A stretch of DNA of 64,000 nt. It comes from Aralia elata (Eukaryota > Streptophyta > Magnoliopsida > Apiales > Araliaceae). Shown here one piece after another: positions 22,777 through 32,739 of the stretch (the stretch's first letter is position 1; every line of letters starts with the position of its first letter). The position numbers and the translations under genes are program-made. The DNA lies in the NCBI GenBank assembly GCA_034770075.1, contig CM068382.1:14783929-14847928 (forward strand), in the 5' to 3' direction. Below the pieces are notes generated by a model that saw nothing but the letters and a program-made list of their open reading frames with translations, was not told the DNA's origin and did no database searches.

Positions 22777-24995
22777 TGTTAACACTAAATTCTGACCGCT
22801 CGCCAAATCACTAAATAACGAGCCGAAAAGATGTTTAACGGTGGAGGATATGCATTCGTTTTAGTGTGTGTGGAATAAAATAATGACACATGGAAATAAA
22901 ATAATAACACGAGGATTTTACGTGGAAACCCAATTGGGAAAAAACAACGGGAGAGAGATCTCAGAAATCCACTATGAAAATAATATGTAGAATACAAGCT
23001 CTCAACTGATAAATAAAGCTCATATTTACTTTCTCTTCACACCCTTATTCCTCTCTATTTGCTCTTCTGATGTTTCTTTATGAGCTTTCGGATTGGAGTG
23101 TATATATTGGTGCTAACTCATTCTACCCCCTTTGGCTGCTGCCTTCCTCCTTTTATAGCAAAGGCAAGTCTTTTGATTTCTCACTTTGCCCTAAGAAAAT
23201 AAAAAGTCTTGAAAGAATGAAAAGACTTCTTTGTGGCCTCCACCACAACTTTTGGTTGCCCATGCCTTCCGCATTCCTTCCTATTTGTGTTGCATATTAT
23301 TCATAGATGAGGACCCACTAAATATTTTAGACTCGTTAAAAATCATATCCTAACATTGCCCACCACTCTCTTATTGTAAGCAACTTAAAATAAGAGAGTA
23401 CAAAATGTGACATTGTTATAAGCGTTTGTTTTATTCACTTAGTTTCCTCTGTTATATGAATTGTTTTGTTAAGTTTTGTCTCTTTTCCTTGATAGGCACG
23501 ATCCTTCCCGAAGATCCAAATCACCAACCTCGAACCTCCTTTGCTTCATTCCCCGATTATAGTATCAACAGTTCTGCGTTGATAGATAACCAATTGTATC
23601 ATCGTCAAATATAAATAGTCTGTCCCGAATCCCGAAGAACGTTGTTCGTTCGGGAGAACGTTTTGATTGTCCCAAAGGATGCTTTAATTGTCCAAGAAGA
23701 TACTTGACCGTCCCGGATGGTGCTTTGATTGTCTCGAAAGATGTTTGATCGTCTCGGAGGGTGCTTTGTGTATGTTTGTACCTCAATGGCTTCTGCACTT
23801 TCCTTTACTTTTTCTCTTTCCAAAGAACTAGCACTGGAGCGGCTCCGACGCCTATGAGCGGCTCTTCGGCTTGCTTCTGCCTGTGAGCGGCTCTTCGGGG
23901 AACGACTCTTCGGTCTGCTCATGTCCTGCGAGCAGCTTCTGTGCCTGCTAGCGGCTTATGTGCATGCTGCAGATTGAGAAGTGATTCTTCGGCCTGCTCA
24001 CTATTTGTCTGGAGCCATCCGAACGATAGGTCCTGGATCGGCTTCAAACATAAATAATAAGTTCGCGTGAGCGATAGACGAAGTCCAAATTGGAGTATAT
24101 GGCATCACTGTTAGAGTTTGTTGTCTAAAGTGGACTGCTTAGGTTCCACCAGTGACATTAACCTAGCAATCACAAGTATTCACAACATTTATTAGAATAT
24201 CATACAATTATGCATAGATTGGGCTTTGCCATATATACCACATATCAGTACATATTATTATATTTATTTAAAAAATAGACAGAGATAAAAACTTAGCTTT
24301 TGGATATCAGTCTACTGAAAATAAGTCTACAAAAAATTGGAACCATACTCCTTTAGTTGCTACCTCTCATAATTGTTTAATCAATAATGGGTGATTTTGA
24401 TTCAACTAAAACAGCCCTCCTTCTAGCGCCAATGTTAACGTCGAATTCTGACCGTTCGCCAAATCACCAAATAACGAGCCGAAAAGACGTTTAACGGTGG
24501 AGAATATGCATTCGTTTTAGTGTGTGTGGAATAAAATAATGACACGAGGATTTTACGTGAAAACCCAATTGGGAAAAAACACGGGAGAGAAATCTCATAA
24601 ATTCACTATGAAAATAATATGTAGAATACAAGCTCTCAACTGATAAATAAAGTTCATATTTACTTTCTCTCCACACCACCCTTATTCCTCTCTATTTGCT
24701 CTTTTGTTTTCTGATGTTTTTCCCTGAACTCTCGGATTAGAGTGTATGTATATATCGATGGTAACTCATTCTACCCCCTTTGGCTGCTGTCTTCCTCCTT
24801 TTATAACAAAAGCCAAAGGCCTTTTGATTTCCTAAGGGATGAAAAGTCTTGAAAGAATGAAAAGACTTCCTTATGGCCTCCACCACAACTTTTGGTTGCC
24901 CATACCTTCTACATTCCTTCCCATTTATGTTGCATATTATTCATAGGTGAGGACCCACTAAATATTTTAGACCCATTAAAAATCATATCCTAACA
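22777..24995. mobile_element. Non-autonomous LTR retrotransposon
   Basis: Two direct repeats, 22777-23355 and 24433-24995, each start TGTTAAC and end TCCTAACA and are nearly colinear, with small indels, so they are LTRs with 5'-TG..CA-3' ends. The flanking 5 bp are CTTTT and CTCTT, a likely target duplication with one change. The ~1.08 kb interior encodes no gag, protease, RT or integrase. The sequence after the left LTR (TTGCCCACCACTCTC) is not an initiator-Met tRNA primer site that I recognise. The element lies inside the Harbinger transposon. Confidence 0.85.
23635..23775 (+). repeat. Degenerate ~27-bp tandem repeat inside the LTR element
   Basis: About five units of the form GATTGTCCCAAAGGATGCTT / GACCGTCCCGGATGGTGCTT follow one another, each ending in a TTT step. 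The sequence further right (about 23840-23990) repeats GAGCGGCTCTTCGG-type words. On the minus strand the latter reads as Arg/Ser-rich peptide, which I take to be accidental. Confidence 0.65.
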
Positions 24996-25328
24996 CTCTT
25001 GAATCGTGTACTATTCCGATTTTTTAAAAGAATCCCTCAGATCTATTCAGTCCAATTCAGATTTTAAAATTTGTAAACAAACAACCTTAATGGCTTATTC
25101 GGTCAGATATGGATTCATTCAGACTCATTCAGTTCCAAACAAACAGCCCCTAACTCTAACTTAGGAAACTCAAATGACGTCGTCACGATGATACGTAAAA
25201 CGTCAAATTATTTCGTCTCTCTTTCTCTCATTCTCATAAACTCACAAGTTTTGTCTTATTTCAGTAATCAGGGAGTAGGGTTTCTTTGTAGATCTAGTTT
25301 CAAGTCGTTCTACACAGGGGAGGTCCAA

Positions 25329-25749
25329 GGACCTGTTCGGGAATGACTTATTTTTTTGACTTAAAGTTAAAATTTTAGTAGATTTATAAGTTAAAATTTT
25401 AGTAGATTTATAAGTAATAGTGTTCAACATCATTTTTACTTATAAGTCGGAAATTATAAGTAATAGTTGTGGATGTGTTCGGCTAATAATGACTTATAAG
25501 TTAAAATAAAATAAAAAGATTATTAAAATGTACTTCAATAAGAAGAACATTAAAAATAAAAGAGGGCATTCCTGTCATTTCATAGTCGTTGACCAGCTTA
25601 AAAAAATGACTAAACTAAAGGTTACTTATTTTTTTGACTTTTTTTTTAACTTATAAGTAGAAAAAAAAAGTTATCCCCAAACAGTTTTTTTGGCTAAACT
25701 ACTTATAAGTTGGGTTGACCAACTTATAAGTAGCCCCCGAACAGACCCC
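25329..25749. mobile_element. MITE with internal ACTTATAAGT motifs
   Basis: The left end is GGACCTGTTCGGGAATGACT and the inverted right end GGGGTCTGTTCGGGGGCTAC. The subterminal word ACTTATAAGT, itself a palindrome, is repeated many times in the element. A 26-bp direct duplication (GTTAAAATTTTAGTAGATTT..) lies at about 25367-25420. No target duplication is certain. A related ACTTATAAGT-rich stretch lies at 42410-42730. Confidence 0.6.
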
Positions 25750-26282
25750 AAAACATGAATTCCATCATATCATCATCAACAGGGGGTATCCTGTTTTATC
25801 ATCTCTTCCTATTAATTTTATTGTTTCTCCTCTGTTGAGTTATAACACATAGATTTGTTGTGTATTTTGTTTTCCTTGTGTATTTGTTTTTGAATTTTCA
25901 ATCATAAAAATAAAGGTTCAATTTTCTCTTCCCTTTTTCTGAAATACAACTCTCAAACACTAGACAAACCAACACATAAAATTATAATCCCTTGTGTTTG
26001 TTTGTTTAGAGAGAGTTTAAATTTTGGGGTCAATTGAACACATCAATTTCCAATTATTGTAATTAATTATATTTTATTTTATAAGTGCTTTTATTTTTAT
26101 TTATTTGATAGAATTATATTTTCTCACCAATTGCTGCTATGCTTGTAGGATGGTGTACAAGCATAAACTCGGCGTTACCCGTTTTTGGGTTTGTTACTAG
26201 ATCGGAAGGGAAAAAAAGAGATAAAAAAAGGTATGAAAACAATTTACTTAAATCGGCTCGGTGGCCCAATAACTAAGTTGAC

Positions 26283-26465
26283 CTTAGACCACAACCCCTA
26301 ATTTTTCAATTTCCGACAAACCTTAGCCCTAATTTTTCAATCTCCGACCAACAATAGACCTAATCTCTCAATCTCTAACAAACCTTATCCCCAATTTCTC
26401 AATCTCTGACTAACCCTAGTCCCAATTTCTCAATCTCCGACGAACCCTAACCCTAAATGTTCAAT
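26283..26465 (+). repeat. ~31-bp minisatellite ending in CCCTAACCCTAA
   Basis: Five to six tandem units of the form CCTAATTTCTCAATCTCCGA plus CAAACCTTAGC, degenerate, run up to AACCCTAACCCTAAATG. The two CCCTAA words match the plant telomere hexamer only by short overlap. No frame fits. Nothing else recognisable is in 25750-26660 except a short ORF at about 26548-26628. Confidence 0.7.
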
Positions 26466-26664
26466 CCATGGCAAAATTTTCATCTCCCAGGAAACCTAAT
26501 TTAACGCAGCAGCTGATTGTTTCACTTCAGCATTATAAATTTAAATAATGGTTTCCTCCGTTGATCCTTCATCTCCGGTCCCAATTATCGTCGATTCCAC
26601 TTCTTTTAGACAAAGAAATATTAAGCCCTGATATTCCCAGATCCTAACAACTCAGTCGTTCTAG

Positions 26665-27261
26665 CAGTGAGTTGAATTCCTTCTTACATGCTATTTTGTT
26701 TTACAAGTAATGTGCTAGAGTTGGATTCCTTCTTACATGCTATTTTGTCTGCGAGGCAGAATGTTTTGACAGCAATCCATGCTTCTTGGGTGTTGGACAA
26801 ACACAAATGGCGGTGTGGAAAGATTAATTGAATAAACAAAAGCTCAAGTTGATGAGGTTTAAGATAGGTTGAAAAGTTCTATTAATAAATAAATATATTT
26901 CGTTGTAGTTTGATGTTTCACTGTTATTGGATTTTGACATAAATGATCTCACGTTTAACAATATTCAATTCAAATACAAGATGATCACTTTTTCAATGGT
27001 TTTTTAAAGAATTTTTTCAATTGTATTGAGATTATATTATACTCGAATTGAATTGGTAGTTGTCTCTTTTGTTATTCTTTTAATGTAGAGGTACATACTC
27101 GCGAAAGATAATAACTTTCAAAACTACTTATTGAAATTCATTCAACAATATTCAAATATTTCAATGGGTTTTAAAAAATTCTTTAGATTATATTTGTAGT
27201 TTTCACGAATTTCAATTGTATTCAGATTATATTATTAGATTAATATACATTTTTTTAGAAG
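26665..27261 (+). repeat. Second copy of the 17.57-18.23 kb segment
   Basis: It starts with GAGTTGAATTCCTTCTTACA, has a short local duplication of that sequence at about 26715, keeps the GGGTGTTGGACAAA block but has lost most of the short open frame, then follows the 17.9-18.2 kb copy through AATAACTTTCAAAACTACTT. Its right edge merges with the palindrome at 27262. Confidence 0.65.
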
Positions 27262-28325
27262 TACCTCATGAAGAAATTTGCATAAGAAATCGGAGACCAC
27301 TTTGTTACTACGATAACAAGTTGATGATCAAACATCATTAAATTTTAATATTAAAGACTACGTTTTTACGTGGTGGACTTTTTTATTAAGCATGAGAAAC
27401 CTCTTGGTATGACTTTAGAAAAATATATCGAGTTCACTTTGCAATTATACGAAATAGTTGATGTGGTTAGAGTTTTTGGAAATAGTCCTGATATAAAGTT
27501 TCTTAGAGATGACCAAAATTATATCTTTAGAGAAAATAATATCAAACGCGCAATTTTGGCTTCTCAGCTTGCTTGTGCATTCGCAAGTAATCCAATTTGT
27601 GTTGTTTCACCAAGATTGAACTTTGTTCGTCATAAACATAAGAAATGTAAGAAATGTTAGGGGGAACTTTGTGCATTGACAGAAATGAAGTATAAATTTG
27701 ATGTAAATGGAGTTTTAGTGGATCACTATGATTCAGTGTACATTTTAAGTCCGTTTGATTGGTGTCAAACAACTTCCATGAAGACCCGATCAGAGAGACT
27801 TAAAATGCACGCTGAATGGTTTTCATCATGTCTTTATGGCCATCACATTCGAAAGAATCATGGTGATCCACTAAAACTCCATTTACATCAAATTTATACT
27901 TCACTTCTGTCAAAGCACAAAGTTCTCCTAATATTTCTTATGCTTATGACAAACAAAGTTCAATTTTGGTCAAACACCACAAACTGGATTAGCAAGTTGA
28001 AAAAACAAAAGTGCGCATTTAATATTCTTTTCTTTAAAGGTATAATTCTGGTCATCTCTAAAAAACTTTATATCAAGACTATCTCGGAAAACTCTAGCCA
28101 AGTCAACTCCTTCGTATAATTGCAAAGTGAACTCGATATATTCTTCTAAAGTAGGTTGCCCATGCTTAATAAATGAGTCCACCACCGTAAAAAAACTGAT
28201 CTTTAATGATGTTTGATTATCAATAACTTGCTATCATAACAAAGCGGTCTCCACTTATTCAGCTTGCCCCACTTCTTATAAAAAATTTGAAAGTTGTTAT
28301 CTTTCATGAAGTACTTATTTTAAAC
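27262..28325. mobile_element. Foldback palindrome 1 with protein-like arms
   Basis: The left arm (about 27262-27755) and right arm (about 27795-28325) are inverted copies around a short centre near 27775. Outer ends pair GAAGTACCTCATGAA with TTCATGAAGTACTT; inner parts pair GAAGTATAAATTTGATGTAA with its complement. The left arm has an open frame (27370-27660, +) containing MTLEKYIEFTLQL and DDQNYIF; the right arm has the matching minus-strand frame (27970-28185). A second palindrome of the same protein family lies at 44698-46709. I do not recognise the family. A foldback transposon or an inverted duplication of an unknown gene are both possible. Confidence 0.7.
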
Positions 28326-28329
28326 AATT

Positions 28330-29557
28330 TATAAAGTAATATGAATATAGTAGAAAATTAAATAAATTCAAAGAATAATCATAAAATTTCTAGTACATTT
28401 TTAATTGAAGTATTCAATTGTTAAAGTCTATATATTTTTTTCAAATATTATGAATTAGTTAGGGAAGGACAAACAGTTCTCACAACCGAAGGCGAAAAAA
28501 CAAATCTCACGCCGAGACGCCAAAGTAAACATCTCATTTGTGCTTCCTTCAAACATCATACTTCTGTTAAAAAATAAAAGCACATTAGGTAAAGAAAGCT
28601 CTGACTCAAACTTTTTAAATTATCATGGAAGTTACTGAGAATAAATTGCGAATTGAAAAAAGTTATTAGTTACTCGAGTTCGAGTTCACTAAGGCCTATT
28701 TTGCTTAATTAATAAATTGGCAAAAAATCATTACAAAAGGTAAAAAAAAAAAAATCAAAAAGAGAATAACCTAAACTCATTTAATAAATTAACCATAAAC
28801 GTTCGAACTTAAATTTAACATATGATCATCTTTAACATGATATTTTATTAATTTATACTTATTGGTTTTTTAGAAAATTGATATTTTTATAAGAAAATTT
28901 GATAGCTTTATAAAAAATTTCTCACATAAATAATAATGGAACTCATATTATTTATGTGAGTTGGGTGGCGTGAAAATATCATTAAAAAAATTATGAAATA
29001 ACAATTCCGTTTTATTGTTCTCTCATGTATTTTAATGTAGTAATTTATTATTATATATAACAAGGTAATGAAGATTTTATCCAAATTAATTAGAGTTATT
29101 TTGGTTAGTTATCAAGTTAATTCCGAGTTAGTCCAAGTTCATCACCTGTACTAATATAATGCATATATGTCATATTCATTACACAAAACTTTTTGTATCA
29201 TTTGTCATATTATTTAAAGAGTGTATATGTATGTATTGAAAAACATACAAAATGATTTTGTATACATACAACTCTCAATATCATCTATACCATACTATTT
29301 ATACTCAATTTATAATACCAAATGATATACTATAATTTAAAATTATATTATCGATATTAACCCGTGTCTTACTCTGGTTATCCGTCTAGTAACCTTAAGG
29401 TCAAAGAAAAAAAATTCAAATGAAGGTTTGATCATAACATTACGAATGAAAGAAATTACAAATGAATATGGTAGTTAGTAGCCCGGTACTAATTTTTAAT
29501 AGTTAAACTAGCATGTGTAACAATGTTAGAACTAAAAGAAAAAAAATAGTATTAATT
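28330..29557. other. AT-rich interval, no gene seen
   Basis: Contains a small hairpin at about 28920-28965 (CACATAAATAATAATGG mirrored by ATATTATTTATGTG). No coding exon, terminus or known repeat was recognised. Confidence 0.5.
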
Positions 29558-30495
29558 TTGAGTTTTTAAGATTTCGGATATTAACTTTAAAATGTTAAAA
29601 TATATTTATGTTTTTTGGAACATAGAGAGAAATATTCAATTATGATTTTATTTATTTATTTTATTTTGCATATGATAACAAACATTATTTTGCATTTGTA
29701 ATAAAGTATTACCCACTTAATTTTTAGTTATACATTTTTAATTATTGCGAATTCATACTAATTTATTAAATTATTCGAATTTTGATGTAAAACATTCATA
29801 ACAGAGTTAACTATTTTGATAATCTCTCCAAATTCACTCCTTGATTGAAATGAATTCCTAGGAATCCAATGAACAAAGAAAATAAAACCACAAGTAAAAG
29901 AAATAACATATATAGTATTATCGAATATCGTTTTGAATTTTGAAATTTCGGATATTAACTTTAAATGTCATAATGTATTGCTCTTTTTCAAAACAGAGAG
30001 AAATATTCGATTATGATTTATTTGATTTATTTAATTTTGCGGATGATAACAAAACTATTTTGAATTATAATAAAGTAGTACCCACATATTTTTCTTTAGA
30101 CATTTCTAATTATTGCAAATTCATACCACATTATTAAATTATTCAAATTTTGATGTACGTAAAAGTTGCATATACAGAGTTAATCATTTTGATAATATGT
30201 CGAAATTCACTCCTAATTTAAAGGAATTCGTAAGAATTCAATGAACAAAGTAAATAGAACTAATACAAGTATAAGAAATAACATAGTATTATCTACTATT
30301 GATTTTGAATTTTGAGATTTCGAATATTAACTTTAAGAAGTCAAAATATATCACTATTCGGGAGCAATATTCAATTATGATTTACTTGATTTTTAATTTT
30401 ATTTTTATTTTTATTTTGCAGATGATGAAATTTATTGTGCATTTGTAGTTAGAATATTACCCACTTAATTTTCAGTTATACATTTCTAATTATCT
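29558..30495 (+). repeat. ~370-bp tandem repeat, about 2.5 copies
   Basis: Units begin near 29558, 29931 and 30302 with a TTTTGAATTTTGAGATTTCG-like sequence followed by GATATTAACTTTAA. Each then has AGAGAAATATTCAATTATGA, a TTTTGC(A/G)GATGATAACAAA block, and ends near ATGAACAAAG..AATAACATA. The third unit stops after about 190 bp. No long frame crosses the units. The period is within the monomer range of plant satellites. Confidence 0.75.
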
Positions 30496-31060
30496 TATAA
30501 AGTGGTTTTTTTAAAAGATTATGAAATAATATTTGTTTTATTTACACAAAATACTTTATGTAACTTTAGAAAGTACTATTATTTATTGTTAAATTATGAT
30601 TAGTAAAATGTAAAAAGCCACTTGTGGTTTGCTTTGATTTCTTGTGATTTTTAAGATACTACTTGTACTTGTGATCCGAAAACTGCTCTTTCACCATCTG
30701 CGGTTTCATTCTCGTTTTTATAACGCCGCGTGTTAATGTTTTTGGCTTAATAATTAATATTACTTTTAGTATGTAAAGACTATTTTATCTTTCATACAGT
30801 ATTTTGTCTTTTTTCATTTTTGACACAGATTTTCCTTTTTCTTTATTAAATTTTTACTAATTTTAAAAACATAGCATCATTACATTGCATATTTATGGGA
30901 GTTGATATATGCACATCCTTGATTAATAATTGCACACCCAAATGGCCAAATATAATAAATTGACTAAACTATCCTTAAAAAATAGGGAACCAATTAATAC
31001 ATTCAACATTTGTCCATTTTGTCCTTGAGTTAGCTTTTTATAATTTTTGTGTGTGATTAT

Positions 31061-31125
<65 letters not shown>

Positions 31126-31128
<3 letters not shown>

Positions 31129-31985
31129 CAATGATCCATAGCATCTATTTGCTATGGATCAAAAATTAGCAAATAGCAAATCTACCTTTCATTACAAAAA
31201 TCAAGGGCTAGGATTAAAAAACTGGACACACCGTCCGCTAGTTATTCTAGCGGACATGATTTAAAATATTTTTGGACCATAATGCCCCCAATTCGAGCAA
31301 GGCAATGAAGGATTTTTAAACTATCCGCTAGTAATTCTAGCGGAAGGATTATGTAAGTGAAATCGAGATCGAATTGGGTGAAATCGAATTGGGGTTGTGA
31401 AGCTGCTGCTACTGCGATTTCATATTTCATTAACCCTAGTTCGCAATCGAAGGCTGTTGTTAACCCCACTGTGAAATCGAAATCGAATTGGGGTTGTGAA
31501 ATCGAATTGGGGTTGTCAAATCGATAATGTTGGTTTTCTTTCTAGTAGCATCTTGATAAATGTTTATATTTCTGTAAGATTATTCTGATGATTACCGTCA
31601 TTCCTTTTAGTTATTCCCCTTTCTGGTTGTATCCTTCTTCTGAGACGAGAATGCTTCTCATTTGGCAATGGTGAGTATGTCAAGGTTGGATTGGCTGAAC
31701 TGGAACACTGGTGCTACAAGGCAACTGATGAGGTTATCTTGATTTGCATTTCACTCTCATGGTAATGTTTTTTCTTTGGTTCCCTGACTGATGAAAGAAC
31801 CAAATATCCAGTATGCTCGGATTGGGGGCATTATGATCCAAAAATATTTTTAATACAGTCCGCTGGAATAACTAGCGGACGGCGTGCCCAGTTTTTTAAT
31901 CCTAACCCTTAATTTTTGTAATGGAAGGTAGATTTGTTATTTGCCAATTTTTGATCCATAACAAATAGATGCTATGGATCATTGC

Positions 31986-31987
<2 letters not shown>
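31126..31987. mobile_element. Long-TIR element in (TA)n carrying a myosin XI exon (Pack-type)
   Basis: Starts GGGCAATGATCCATAGCATC directly after a (CA)n(TA)n tract and ends with the inverse, ATGGATCATTGCCC, directly before another TA tract. The terminal repeats extend about 180 bp with only a few differences and include GGATTAAAAAACTGG and the mini-palindrome CCGCTAGTTATTCTAGCGG. The interior (~500 bp) holds an AATCGAATTGGGGTTGTGAA-type tandem stretch and a myosin exon, with no transposase. Its layout parallels the SIP1-carrying element at 2411-4098. Confidence 0.8.
31631..31732 (+). pseudogene. Myosin XI tail-domain exon fragment
   Basis: Open translation reads ILLLRRECFSFGNGEYVKVG followed by LAELEHWCYKATDE and a GT at 31733. 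This is the start of the globular tail (DIL) region of plant class XI myosins, motors that drive organelle movement on actin. Only this single exon is present and it lies inside a transposon, so it is a captured fragment. Confidence 0.85.
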
Positions 31988-32035
<48 letters not shown>

Positions 32036-32739
32036 GTGTACGCGCGAAGAGTTAAATAATTATAAGTTAAGTAAATTTGAAAAAAAAAATAAAGGAAGGA
32101 GGGTTTATGTAAGCTAATGATGTTAAAGGGGTCTTAACCTGTTTTCGAACTTTTTGAAAGATAATGACTAAAGATATCAACAAATAAATGAAAGTCTTTT
32201 ATTATGTTTGTGCCTCTAATTTACAAGCTAAATTTTAAATACGTCATATTCCCATTGTAAAAAATGAGAAATATTTTTAAAATTATACACTCGATCAGTG
32301 AGTCTAAATTCAAAATTAATATGAAATTATTTAAATTTTTTGGAAACACCACAAATGATAATTAGTAGCATTTTAAAGTTAGTTTACGATAATGATTGTT
32401 GTTTATATTAAATTCAAACAAATTTATAACAATTTAAAAGTTTGAGATTTTATAAATTGATTTTAAAATATCAAAATTAGAAATAGAAGTGGTAAATATT
32501 GTGTGTATTTTTTATTTGCAGTTACTATATAATGATAATAGCTTCAAGGGTAAAAATGATAAATAATAGCGTGTTAATTGTTTTCTCATTTATTAAGGAT
32601 AATAATAATTGAGTCAGTTTATTAGGGGTGTAAAAAGTTGGCTTTACCTTGCGTAAAGGTCGATATATATCATTTGAAGTTTAAATAATACAGTTATTTC
32701 AATTCAATTCAATTCTTTGGTAGAGAGGGGTAGGTGATT

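Larger units (their letters stand above)
21846..25150 (-). mobile_element. PIF/Harbinger element, interrupted by an LTR element
   Basis: The termini are GGGGTTGTGTTGATAAAAAC on the left and, inverted, GGGGCTGTTTGTTTGGAACT on the right, with TAA target duplications at 21843-21845 and 25151-25153. Both ends carry repeated CTGAATGA/CTGAATGG subterminal motifs. A decayed transposase lies on the minus strand at 22184-22640. The right half is occupied by a younger LTR element (22777-24995). The Harbinger element is therefore dead and older than the LTR insertion. Confidence 0.85.

Noticed and set aside
23605..23922. Arg/Ser-rich minus-strand ORF resembling an SR protein
   Set aside because: It lies inside an LTR-element interior with GAGCGGCTCTTCGG repeats; the peptide reflects the repeat.
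26283..26465. True interstitial telomere array
   Set aside because: Only two adjacent CCCTAA-type words; plant telomere repeat is CCCTAAA and the array unit is ~31 bp.
26548..26628. Short ORF MVSSVDPSSPVPIIVDSTSF
   Set aside because: Only 27 codons, no homologue recognised, surrounded by repeats.
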